A DNA stretch of 5,159 nt from Bacteroidota bacterium. GTDB lineage: Bacteria; Bacteroidota; Kryptoniia; Kryptoniales; JAKASW01. This document shows, piece after piece, positions 1 through 5,159 of this stretch (the stretch's first letter is position 1; every line of letters begins with the position of its first letter). The position numbers and the translations under genes were made by a program. Where the stretch lies: the NCBI GenBank assembly GCA_021785235.1, contig JAJYGB010000608.1, positions 1-5,159 of the forward strand, read 5' to 3'. The notes beneath the pieces are model-generated. The model was not told where the DNA came from. It was given only the letters and a program-made list of their open reading frames with translations, and ran no database searches.

Positions 1-2
1 CA

Positions 3-63
3 AAGTGTAAGGCCCAATTGGATAGAGCATCCCGACTCAGTCGGGACTGGGCGTACTCCTTTC
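3..63 (+). pseudogene. tRNA-like relic, closest to tRNA-Arg D-arm and anticodon arm
   Basis: Positions 12-30 differ at one base from the D-arm of bacterial tRNA-Arg genes as I remember them (GCTC stem, AATTGGATA loop, GAGC stem, then A and T). Here the stem reads GCCC at 12-15 against GAGC at 25-28, which leaves one C-A mismatch. In correct register, 30-46 folds as a 5-bp anticodon stem (TCCCG/CGGGA) with a 7-base loop. The loop has C instead of the near-universal T33, and the anticodon position reads TCA, which is not an arginine anticodon. After 46 no intact T-arm or acceptor stem can be drawn, although ACTCCTTTC at 55-63 resembles the 3' side of a T-arm. I infer a decayed tRNA or a tRNA-derived fragment rather than a working tRNA. 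A chance match around an ordinary hairpin is the main alternative. Confidence 0.33.
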
Positions 64-67
64 AAGG

Positions 68-98
68 TCAAAACTCAAAGCTCAGAAGTCAAAAATGA
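68..98. repeat. Degenerate TCAAAA-type low-complexity tract
   Basis: Imperfect units of about seven bases, TCAAAA(C), TCAAAG(C), TCAGAAG and TCAAAAA, follow one another here. The tract has no open frame of note and no flanking inverted repeats. It looks like slippage-derived intergenic sequence between the tRNA-like relic and the hairpin at 100-120. No function is evident. Confidence 0.4.
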
Positions 99-99
99 A

Positions 100-120
100 C
101 CCCGATGAGAGGTTTCGGGG
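100..120. other. Short GC-rich hairpin (CCCCGA/TCGGGG)
   Basis: A perfect 6-bp inverted repeat, CCCCGA at 100-105 with TCGGGG at 115-120, encloses a 9-base loop. It is not followed by a T-run on either strand, so it is not a typical intrinsic terminator. The same CCCGA/TCGGG core occurs in the stem at 31-45, so the two hairpins may be related intergenic elements. The rest of the first 177 bases holds no recognisable gene. Confidence 0.4.
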
Positions 121-177
121 AGCGGTGTAGACCCATCTGTTTGATGAATAGGGAACAAGCGCTACCGGAGCAGGGGC

Positions 178-210
178 AAAAAAAAGCTCGGCACGCTAGC
201 CGTGCCAAGC
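178..210 (-). terminator. Rho-independent terminator of the DUF4402 gene
   Basis: Read on the minus strand, a stem at 210-186 (GCT, one mismatch, then GGCACG pairing with CGTGCC and AGC, 5-base loop) is followed directly by eight T residues (185-178). It lies about 40 bases past the stop codon at 251. A GC-rich stem plus T8 is a textbook intrinsic terminator. It indicates that transcription of the DUF4402 gene ends here with no gene co-transcribed downstream. Confidence 0.9.
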
Positions 211-250
211 CTCTTTCGCTATCTAGTACAGGAGGGGGTAAAGCGAAATC

Positions 251-751
251 CTAGTAGGTTACTGTAAGCGTCCAGCTGCCCGTGTAGGTGCCCGGGACCT
301 GATTGACCGGTAGAGCTGAAAGCGCGCCGCCGAGCCAGAAGTAGTAGTTGCCGGTCGAGCCAGTCGTACCGCTCAAGTTTGCCGTCCCGCCGGTGAGGAT
401 AGAAGCGGATGTAGCCTGGTTGGCAGAGTTGCTTGAGCCATAAACACTCGGCGTAAATGTGATAGCGGCTCCCGGACCGCTAAGAGTGGTGTTCGCAAAA
501 GTCACAGTGAATAGTTTTCCTCCATCGCCCGCAACCGTAAATTCCGGGGCGCTTGCGTTGGTCTGAGCACTGAGGGCTGCAGGCGTCGTTCCTGCGACTA
601 TTGTCCCGAAACTAAGCGATCCTATCGCTGAAATGGAAATCCCCTGTATTACGGTGGCATCTAGATTTACTGAAGTATTCGCAGTGTTCTGCGCAAACGA
701 CATTCCAACGGTTCCAAGAACCATCGCGATTGTTAACATTAATTTTTTCAT
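251..751 (-). CDS. Secreted DUF4402 domain protein
   Basis: The product is a 166-residue exported protein of unknown precise role. Residues 1-20 form a classical Sec signal peptide: MKK, a hydrophobic core, and a probable signal peptidase I site after SFA with mature Gln21. The mature part shows DUF4402 hallmarks: LSFGTIVAG at 46-54, the F-x-V-x-G-x-G-G-x-x-F-x-V pattern at 71-83, and a closing GTYTGSWTLTVTY strand at 154-166. It is rich in Ser, Thr, Gly and Ala, has no cysteine, and has no visible lipobox, C-terminal membrane anchor or sorting tail. DUF4402 proteins are predicted all-beta, pilin-like surface or secreted proteins of Gram-negative bacteria. No chaperone or usher gene is nearby, so pilus assembly is not supported here. 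The start at 751 is preferred because AGGAGG lies six bases upstream and the signal peptide then sits at the N-terminus. The frame stays open to an ATG at 907 and another at 850, but those starts would bury the signal peptide. The gene has its own sigma-54-like promoter and terminator, so it is probably monocistronic. Confidence 0.88.
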   Translation of the reverse strand: MKKLMLTIAMVLGTVGMSFAQNTANTSVNLDATVIQGISISAIGSLSFGTIVAGTTPAALSAQTNASAPEFTVAGDGGKLFTVTFANTTLSGPGAAITFTPSVYGSSNSANQATSASILTGGTANLSGTTGSTGNYYFWLGGALSALPVNQVPGTYTGSWTLTVTY

Positions 752-757
752 GACACT

Positions 758-763
758 CCTCCT
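758..763 (-). promoter_or_regulatory. Ribosome binding site of the DUF4402 gene
   Basis: The minus strand reads AGGAGG at 763-758, six bases before the ATG at 751. This perfect Shine-Dalgarno core decides the start codon against the in-frame ATGs at 850 and 907, neither of which has a comparable site. Confidence 0.88.
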
Positions 764-792
764 GTTCGATGCTTTGCTGTTTGATTTGTTCG

Positions 793-816
793 GTTCAGAA
801 CCTCTTGGTTCCGAAC
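793..816 (-). promoter_or_regulatory. Hairpin in the 5' leader of the DUF4402 mRNA
   Basis: On the minus strand a 10-bp stem with a 4-base AAGA loop can form. GTTCGGAACC (816-807) pairs with GGTTCTGAAC (802-793) with one G-U wobble. It lies 41 bases upstream of the start codon and about 40 bases into the transcript predicted from the sigma-54 site. No T-run follows, so it is not an attenuator of the simple kind. It could stabilise the mRNA or bind a regulator. A role is not shown by the sequence. Confidence 0.55.
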
Positions 817-866
817 TCTTTGAAAACTCTTTTGAAATCATCTTTTTCATGGTCACCCATATAAGT

Positions 867-882
867 ATCAACACGCGTGCCA
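867..882 (-). promoter_or_regulatory. Sigma-54 (RpoN) type -24/-12 promoter
   Basis: The minus strand reads TGGCACG at 882-876, four bases, then TTGA at 871-868. The sigma-54 consensus is TGGCACG-N4-TTGC, so ten of eleven defined positions match with exact spacing. The only departure is A for C at -12. It places a start site near 856 and a leader of about 105 nt before the DUF4402 start codon. Sigma-54 promoters require an ATP-driven enhancer-binding protein, and the dyad at 942-961 lies where such a protein would bind. The -12 mismatch falls on a usually conserved base, so it needs experimental proof. An overlapping palindrome CACGCGTG (872-879) is an alternative reason for conservation. Confidence 0.62.
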
Positions 883-941
883 TTACTAAATCGTAGAAAA
901 TATGCAAAAAAGGGGGATTGTAGCCATGTTAGGACTGGGTG

Positions 942-961
942 GCGTTACAAACACGTAACGC
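942..961. promoter_or_regulatory. Perfect dyad GCGTTAC-N6-GTAACGC, candidate activator site
   Basis: GCGTTAC at 942-948 and GTAACGC at 955-961 are perfect 7-bp inverted repeats around six bases. A further unpaired GTTAC half follows at 965-969. Relative to the start site predicted from the sigma-54 element the dyad spans about -86 to -105, a usual range for enhancer-binding-protein sites. Neither strand has a T-run, so it is not a terminator. It could equally be an operator for another dimeric regulator. Nothing else recognisable lies between here and the kinase stop at 1158; no clear terminator for the kinase gene was found. Confidence 0.5.
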
Positions 962-1157
962 ACAGTTACTCATCAAGGCGGGTTGGACAGGGTTTTGGGC
1001 AATGAAGCAATTTGAGAATGGATTTGAAGTCTAATTGGGGTTTACGCCAAAAAAGGAGGCTGGTATATTACGCAGGTCATCCGAGAACGTCAGCCGCGCC
1101 GCATCGATCCATGCCGGTGTAAGGGCGGTCTTCTTTCAAGCTGTCAAGCCACGGATG

Positions 1158-3491
1158 TCAGGGGATTCCCAGAACCGTATGTATCACATGGAGCAACTTC
1201 TCAGCCGTATATGGTTTTGGAAGAAAAGCATTCGGTGCGGCAGCGTCTTCGAGATTGAGATGGTCTTCAGCCACTATTCCGCTCGACGCAATGATTTTCA
1301 CTTTCGGATTGAGTTTGCGGAGCGCTCGTATGGTGCGCGGGCCGTCCATGATAGGCATCGCGATGTCCATCACAACAAGAGAAACTTCATTTTTCCTCTC
1401 GGCGAAAATGGCGACGGCTTCGGTCCCGTCCGTGGCGGTGACCACGCAGAAACCGAAGGCCTCCAGAGTCTGTCTCGTTATCTGGCACACCGAGACCTCG
1501 TCGTCAACCACCATGAGGAGCTCGCCGTGCCCCGAGAGGAGCTTCATATCAGTCTCGCCATACTTCTCCATCTCTTCGACTTCGACGGCGGGGAGGTAAA
1601 CTTTAAATGTGGTACTCTTACCGGGTTCACTCTCGACGGTGACAAACCCTCCATGGCTCTTCACGATTGTATGTACGATGGACAGCCCCAGGCCCGTGCC
1701 CCTACCCGTTTCTTTGGTCGTGAAGAAGGGTTCAAATATCCGTTCCTTCACTTCTCGTGACATTCCGATACCGGTATCCTGGACAATTACGAGGACATAG
1801 GGACCGGGTTTAGCGCCTGGCTTCATCACCGCGAACTGCTCGTCGATCATGATATTTTCTGCGGAGATATAGAGAATACCTCCATCGGGCATGGCGTCCC
1901 TCGCGTTCACGCCAAGGTTCATCAACATCTGGTTAAGGCGCGTGGCGTCCCCATTGACCAACCAGAGCGCCTTTGGTATGTTCTCAACGATTGCCATCGA
2001 TTTCGGGAAAGTCTCCTTCATGAGAACAACTGCTTCTTTGACGATGTGGCGCGGCTGGATCAGCATCATTCCCCCTTCCACGCCCCGGGCAAAGGTAAGG
2101 ACCTGCTTAACAATATCCCGCCCCCTGCTCAGACTCCCGCTGATGCTCTTGAGTATCGCAAGGCCCCTCTCGTCCATCTGAATCCTCTTCAGCGCTTCGA
2201 CACCGAGGATCACAGGAGTCAGGACGTTGTTGAGGTCGTGAGATATCCCGCCGGCAAGAGTACCGAGGCTCTCTATCCTCTGGTTCCTGAAATACTGCTC
2301 TTCCACCGTTTTCTTCTCGGTGACATCCCTGCTGACAATTACGGCATTTCTAAGCTTACCTTGTGCGTCATGAACCGCCTTCCCCCGCGCTTCGACAAAC
2401 CGGATGCCGCCGTCCGGCGCCATCAACCTGAATTCAATTCGCTGCTCAAGCCCCGTCTCCAACCCATCCTTCAGGATGGTTTTCACTTTTTCCCTGTCGT
2501 CCGGATGGACTATATCCAGCACTTCCTTTCCCAGCAGAGAATCAGGATTACTGATAATGCTCTTGTAGGACGGGTTCACGTAAACGTGTCTTCCTTTGAC
2601 ATCCAGCACGGCGATCAGGTCCGGGACGTTTTCTGAGATGAGCCGAAACTTCTCTTCACTCTGCCAGAAGTCTTCCGATTCAGAATGGTCACCCGTTTCT
2701 CCGAATCTCGCATGAACCAGCGGACGTGATTCTCCTCCCACGGGAGTGAAATCTAATTCGCCATTTAGGAGATGTCCGTCCTTACGCCTTACGGCCGCTG
2801 TCCTGCGGAACCGTCCCAACCTTCTCATTTCGCCAAGGTTTTCCCCCCAGGCATCTCGCGAATATCCGGGGTCCAGATCGAAAATGGTCAGCTTCCGCAT
2901 TTCGCCGCGGGAGTATCCGGTCAAAACACTGAGTGCTTTATTGGCTCCGACCATTTTCCCCCCGACGTCTGTGAAGAACATCGGAGCCGGGATAAGATCG
3001 AAAAATAAGTCGCCCCGGTCATCGGGAAATGCGGGCGCGTTGGATGTCCCGCCCGATTTCCTCCCTCCCATCCCAATTCCGTAAGAGGGAGGATTGTGCT
3101 CGATATCCTTCAAGTCGGTCACGTCAGTGGAGTGAAGGAGGACATACATCTCCCCAGTGGATGGATCGCGCATCGGAATTGCGTGAGAGATGTACCTGCT
3201 CCCCTTGTGCTCCGCTTCGAATGAAACCGTCTCTCCGTGGAGCACCCTGTCAAGATTACTCGTGATCAAGGCAGCAAGCTCTTTGTCGACGATATCAAAC
3301 ACGGATTTATTCACGGGGAAACGCCCGGTTCCCGCACGCTTCTTCTGCTTGCCGCGACTGATGGATAAATATCTCAGGTCTTTGCTGAAAAGATGAAGCT
3401 CACCGGGGGGAAAGTTAACCGCGATTGTATCAAACCAAGCCTTCACTGTCGGCGATTTTGAAACCCCGGCCTTATTGTCCGCGTCCTTCAT
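1158..3491 (-). CDS. Soluble PAS-PAS-PAS hybrid histidine kinase with C-terminal receiver
   Basis: This 777-residue cytoplasmic sensor kinase has no membrane segment or signal peptide. Domains in order (approximate residues): a divergent PAS with PAC end (20-128), a second PAS (161-262), a third canonical PAS/PAC (280-394), HisKA (400-467), HATPase_c (510-634) and a receiver (658-774). The H-box is GGISHDLNN with phospho-accepting His418, as in HPK4-type kinases. The N-box NLGVNARDAM has Asn529, the G1 box is DTGIGM (Asp572), the F-box is IFEPFFTTK, and the G2 box is GRGTGLGLS near 598-604. In the receiver, acidic Asp663/Asp664, phospho-acceptor Asp709 in VVMDIAMPIMDG, a Ser pair at 736-737 and Lys759 are all present, so both modules look active. 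The signal sensed by the PAS domains cannot be read from the sequence. There is no output domain and no partner regulator in the window; a phosphorelay through another protein is likely from family knowledge. The start at 3491 (MKDADNK) is preferred because AAGGAG lies three bases upstream. An ATG at 3524 would add 11 residues (MFCCQKLQKES) but has only a weak ribosome binding site. Confidence 0.92.
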   Translation of the reverse strand: MKDADNKAGVSKSPTVKAWFDTIAVNFPPGELHLFSKDLRYLSISRGKQKKRAGTGRFPVNKSVFDIVDKELAALITSNLDRVLHGETVSFEAEHKGSRYISHAIPMRDPSTGEMYVLLHSTDVTDLKDIEHNPPSYGIGMGGRKSGGTSNAPAFPDDRGDLFFDLIPAPMFFTDVGGKMVGANKALSVLTGYSRGEMRKLTIFDLDPGYSRDAWGENLGEMRRLGRFRRTAAVRRKDGHLLNGELDFTPVGGESRPLVHARFGETGDHSESEDFWQSEEKFRLISENVPDLIAVLDVKGRHVYVNPSYKSIISNPDSLLGKEVLDIVHPDDREKVKTILKDGLETGLEQRIEFRLMAPDGGIRFVEARGKAVHDAQGKLRNAVIVSRDVTEKKTVEEQYFRNQRIESLGTLAGGISHDLNNVLTPVILGVEALKRIQMDERGLAILKSISGSLSRGRDIVKQVLTFARGVEGGMMLIQPRHIVKEAVVLMKETFPKSMAIVENIPKALWLVNGDATRLNQMLMNLGVNARDAMPDGGILYISAENIMIDEQFAVMKPGAKPGPYVLVIVQDTGIGMSREVKERIFEPFFTTKETGRGTGLGLSIVHTIVKSHGGFVTVESEPGKSTTFKVYLPAVEVEEMEKYGETDMKLLSGHGELLMVVDDEVSVCQITRQTLEAFGFCVVTATDGTEAVAIFAERKNEVSLVVMDIAMPIMDGPRTIRALRKLNPKVKIIASSGIVAEDHLNLEDAAAPNAFLPKPYTAEKLLHVIHTVLGIP

Positions 3492-3598
3492 GCTCTCCTT
3501 CTGAAGTTTCTGGCAACAGAACATCTCTGCAAAGACTGAGTTCCTTTCGGCAACACGACTTCTTTAGCCACTTGTCGTCCAAATTCCGAACACACGCA

Positions 3599-3618
3599 GC
3601 TTCAGTACAGGCTGAAGC
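3599..3618. promoter_or_regulatory. Inverted repeat GCTTCAG/CTGAAGC upstream of the kinase
   Basis: A perfect 7-bp inverted repeat (3599-3605 with 3612-3618), extendable by one T-G wobble, encloses a short loop. It lies about 110 bases upstream of the kinase start codon. No T-run follows on either strand, which argues for an operator or leader hairpin rather than a terminator. Its function is unknown. Confidence 0.4.
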
Positions 3619-3693
3619 GCACTTTATTATCCCAGCGCGGCTTACAGAACTTCATTCCGGCATTCCGAACTCTACTGCCACCAATTAAAGATA

Positions 3694-3716
3694 TGCACAA
3701 TATTCGGAAATGTGCA
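3694..3716. promoter_or_regulatory. Dyad TGCACA-N11-TGTGCA
   Basis: Perfect 6-bp inverted repeats at 3694-3699 and 3711-3716 are separated by 11 bases that include TTCGGAA. A half-site spacing of about 17 bases centre to centre, more than one helical turn, is seen in some operators, but no regulator family could be assigned. It lies about 200 bases upstream of the kinase start. Confidence 0.35.
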
Positions 3717-3835
3717 AATTTCGGCAGGCGGGGGCGGTGGGCTACCTTCGATGGAAACAGATCGGCCTGCAGGTATGCGGTTGGATCTAGCGTCCAATAC
3801 TTGCACGCGGATCATAGGGAAAAAGCAGGGATTCT

Positions 3836-3869
3836 CGCGGATTATTCATTAATAATAATCCGATCCGCG
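3836..3869. repeat. Nested inverted repeats CGCGGAT/ATCCGCG and CGGATTATT/AATAATCCG
   Basis: Two overlapping foldings share this stretch: a 9-bp stem (3838-3846 with 3854-3862, 7-base loop) and a 7-bp outer pairing (3836-3842 with 3863-3869). A direct copy of CGCGGAT also lies at 3806-3812, exactly 30 bases before the second copy. The arrangement is mutually exclusive as an RNA fold but would also provide three copies of one binding word in DNA. It lies about 250 bases upstream of the glycosyltransferase start. Confidence 0.45.
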
Positions 3870-3930
3870 GTAATCTTGCATTGCTCTGTGTTATCTCCCG
3901 CACATTAATACGAAAATCGGATAAGCGGGA

Positions 3931-3959
3931 TGCCGAAAGTCGGCACGTGTTCTGTTTTT
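3931..3959 (+). terminator. Possible weak terminator-like hairpin with T-rich tail
   Basis: TGCCGA (3931-3936) and TCGGCA (3940-3945) form a 6-bp stem with a 3-base loop, followed by GTGTTCTGTTTTT ending at 3959. The T-run starts about nine bases after the stem, which is far for an intrinsic terminator, and no plus-strand gene precedes it. It could attenuate a transcript that runs to the glycosyltransferase, or be fortuitous. Confidence 0.3.
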
Positions 3960-4106
3960 CAACTTCAAGATAGCCCACTCCCAGGCGGGCACATAAACCG
4001 TCACAAAAGCCGCAAACGAACTTATCTCGAAGCTTCAAAACGTAAGCGTAATTTCACGCCGGGGTCACACGCGATTAACATTCATTTAGCTTATTACGTA
4101 GGAAAA

Positions 4107-4114
4107 AGGAAAGG
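4107..4114 (+). promoter_or_regulatory. Ribosome binding site of the glycosyltransferase gene
   Basis: The purine-rich AGGAAAGG has its last AAGG (4111-4114) six bases before ATG 4121 and nine before the in-frame ATG at 4124. It is a moderate Shine-Dalgarno match and does not decide between the two adjacent start codons. Confidence 0.6.
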
Positions 4115-4120
4115 TTGCTT

Positions 4121-5159
4121 ATGATGGAATTCTTCGGATTGATAATCGGTGTCGGGTTAGCCTATTACTTGATAACCCTTCTCGCGACTACCCTCAAAGT
4201 TCTCTCGACACGGAGGAAGCGCCCGGATTGCACCGGGAGCAACGAATTTCTCCCGCCTATTTCAATCCTGAAGCCTGTTAACGGAGTTGACGGCAACTTA
4301 TATGAGAACCTCCTTTCCTTCATCAATCAGGATTATCCCGACTATGAAATCGTCATCGGTATCCAGTCGCCGGACGATCCCGCGATAGAACTTGCCGAAC
4401 AATTGACGCACGAATTCCCGGACAAGAACATCACATGTATAGTGAGCGACCGCACGCTCGGTTACAACCCGAAGATCAACAACCTTTACGGCATGATGCC
4501 GCACGCAAACCACGACTATATGGTAATCAGCGACAGCAACGTCATGGTCAACGAGAACTACTTGAGGGACAACATAAAGTATTTCAACGACAACCGGGTT
4601 GGGTTGGTCACAAATCTTATCAAAGGTGTCGGCGGTGACAGTGTCGGCGCGCTGCTTGAGAATCTGCATCTTAATTCCTTCGTCATAGGAAACGTCAGCC
4701 TCCTCGGTTTCCTGGACAGAGAAATAGTGGTCGGGAAATCAATCTTCTTCAGAAAATCGCAGTTCGATCGGTTGGGAGGAATTTGGGAGCTTAGGAACTA
4801 TCTGGCCGAAGATTACATGATGGGAAAAATGTACAGGAAGCACGGTTACAAGGTTGTCGTGGCACCCCATGTGATCAGCACGACTAATCATTCCTGGACT
4901 TTGAAACGATTCCTGAACCGGCACACCCGCTGGGCGCAGCTCAGGTGGAATCTCAACAAGCCTGCCTACTTCGGCGAGCTGCTCCTAAATTTCTCATTCT
5001 GGTCCCTCCTATTCGCGGTAGTTTCCGGGTTCTCTTATGAAGCGTCACTCGTGACCGCTCTTTGCTGGGGGGCAAAAATAGTCGGCGATTCTTATGTGAA
5101 CGCGACTCTCCGGAGCGGCCTCGGAATGCGACACTGCCTGGCGGCGCCGGTTACATCGG
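4121..5159 (+). CDS. GT21-type glycosyltransferase, HpnI/ceramide glucosyltransferase-like (3' end missing)
   Basis: The first 346 residues are in the window, with no stop before the right edge. The product looks like a membrane-bound processive-type GT-A glycosyltransferase of the GT21 group. That group includes ceramide glucosyltransferases and HpnI, which works on hopanoid side chains using a UDP-sugar donor. Residues 4-22 form an N-terminal membrane anchor. The catalytic domain begins with PPISILKPVNG (45-55), then INQDYPDYEIVIG (68-80). The D1 region is SPDDPAIE (83-90), a GYNPKINNL motif typical of this group is at 114-122, and D2 is ISDSNV (136-141). D3 is AEDYMMG (229-235), and the (Q/R)xxRW box is RHTRW (267-271). 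Hydrophobic segments follow at about 285-302 and 307-322. All expected catalytic motifs are present. A gene name is withheld because the acceptor lipid cannot be told from the sequence: sphingolipid, hopanoid precursor and another lipid are all possible. The gene runs divergently from the kinase, and downstream partners lie outside the window. Confidence 0.85.
   Translation, partial: MMEFFGLIIGVGLAYYLITLLATTLKVLSTRRKRPDCTGSNEFLPPISILKPVNGVDGNLYENLLSFINQDYPDYEIVIGIQSPDDPAIELAEQLTHEFPDKNITCIVSDRTLGYNPKINNLYGMMPHANHDYMVISDSNVMVNENYLRDNIKYFNDNRVGLVTNLIKGVGGDSVGALLENLHLNSFVIGNVSLLGFLDREIVVGKSIFFRKSQFDRLGGIWELRNYLAEDYMMGKMYRKHGYKVVVAPHVISTTNHSWTLKRFLNRHTRWAQLRWNLNKPAYFGELLLNFSFWSLLFAVVSGFSYEASLVTALCWGAKIVGDSYVNATLRSGLGMRHCLAAPVTS

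Larger units (their letters stand above)
3492..4120. other. Divergent intergenic region, no convincing gene
   Basis: This 629-base gap separates the kinase (-) and glycosyltransferase (+) starts, so it should contain two divergent promoters. I could not identify a confident -35/-10 pair for either gene. The best candidate for the kinase is a minus-strand GATAAT from the ATTATC at 3626-3631, with no good -35 box. The region holds several inverted repeats, listed separately, and a repeated TTCCGAA word. Short open frames here (up to 83 codons) lack ribosome binding sites and protein-like composition. No known riboswitch or small RNA was recognised. Confidence 0.6.

Noticed and set aside
12..46. 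Functional UGA-reading tRNA (anticodon TCA)
   Set aside because: Although TCA sits at the anticodon position, base 33 is C and neither a T-arm nor an acceptor stem can be built, so an active tRNA is not supported.
192..207. A second TGGCACG on the minus strand resembling a sigma-54 -24 element
   Set aside because: The -12 part (TTGC) is missing at the required spacing, and the bases belong to the stem of the DUF4402 terminator.
752..907. Longer DUF4402 protein starting at 907 or 850
   Set aside because: It would place 33-52 residues in front of a clear signal peptide. The AGGAGG at 758-763 fits only the start at 751, and an ATG at 907 would lie upstream of the predicted transcript start.
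1035..1760. 241-codon open frame on the plus strand
   Set aside because: It lies antisense to the HATPase and receiver part of the kinase, whose motifs are unambiguous. Its translation shows no domain, is of odd composition, and lacks a ribosome binding site that fits. It is a shadow frame.
2046..2636. 196-codon open frame on the plus strand, with several shorter ones across 1255-3396
   Set aside because: All are antisense to the kinase coding sequence and show no recognisable protein features.
3492..3524. Kinase start at 3524 with N-terminus MFCCQKLQKES
   Set aside because: It is possible but has only a poor ribosome binding site. The ATG at 3491 has AAGGAG close by, and its purine-rich site would otherwise be inside the coding sequence. 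Not fully excluded.
3693..4124. Small open frames (71, 83 and 64 codons) in the intergenic region
   Set aside because: They overlap each other on both strands, lack Shine-Dalgarno sites, and have no protein-like pattern. The frame ending at 4124 overlaps the glycosyltransferase start only by chance.
4298..4669. 123-codon open frame on the minus strand
   Set aside because: It is antisense to the catalytic domain of the glycosyltransferase. Its valine- and aspartate-rich translation is what a reverse reading of that gene would give.

Overview
The window looks like bacterial chromosome of medium G+C content. It carries three protein genes separated by unusually long non-coding stretches. From right to left: the 5' part of a GT21-type glycosyltransferase gene (+ strand, cut by the right edge); a soluble PAS-PAS-PAS histidine kinase with a C-terminal receiver (- strand); and a small secreted DUF4402 protein (- strand). 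The left edge is non-coding and includes a tRNA-like relic. The combination of a DUF4402 surface protein, an HPK4-type hybrid kinase and an HpnI/ceramide-glucosyltransferase-like enzyme would suit a Gram-negative lineage such as Bacteroidota/Ignavibacteriota relatives or the former Deltaproteobacteria. That placement is an inference from gene content only; no marker gene is present.

Layout. Positions 1-177 hold no gene: a tRNA-like stretch (D-arm and anticodon-arm similarity), a degenerate TCAAAA-type low-complexity tract and a small GC hairpin. Positions 178-210 are a strong intrinsic terminator for the gene at 251-751 (-), which encodes a 166-residue exported DUF4402 protein with a textbook ribosome binding site. 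Upstream of it, reading leftward, lie a perfect 7-bp dyad (942-961), a near-consensus sigma-54 promoter (867-882) and a leader of about 105 nt containing a 10-bp hairpin. Together they form a complete, apparently monocistronic and activator-dependent transcription unit. Positions 1158-3491 (-) encode the hybrid kinase, with all catalytic motifs intact. Positions 3492-4120 form a 629-base divergent intergenic region with several inverted repeats but no convincing gene. Positions 4121-5159 (+) encode the membrane-anchored glycosyltransferase.

How they may work together. The kinase has no DNA-binding output domain and no partner regulator in the window, so its target is unknown. The sigma-54 promoter of the DUF4402 gene needs a bacterial enhancer-binding protein, which is also absent here. 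A phosphorelay linking the kinase to that activator is possible but is only suggested by adjacency. The glycosyltransferase probably acts on a membrane lipid (sphingolipid-like or hopanoid-related) and is transcribed away from the other two, so no functional link with them is evident. No CRISPR array, insertion sequence or intact RNA gene was seen.
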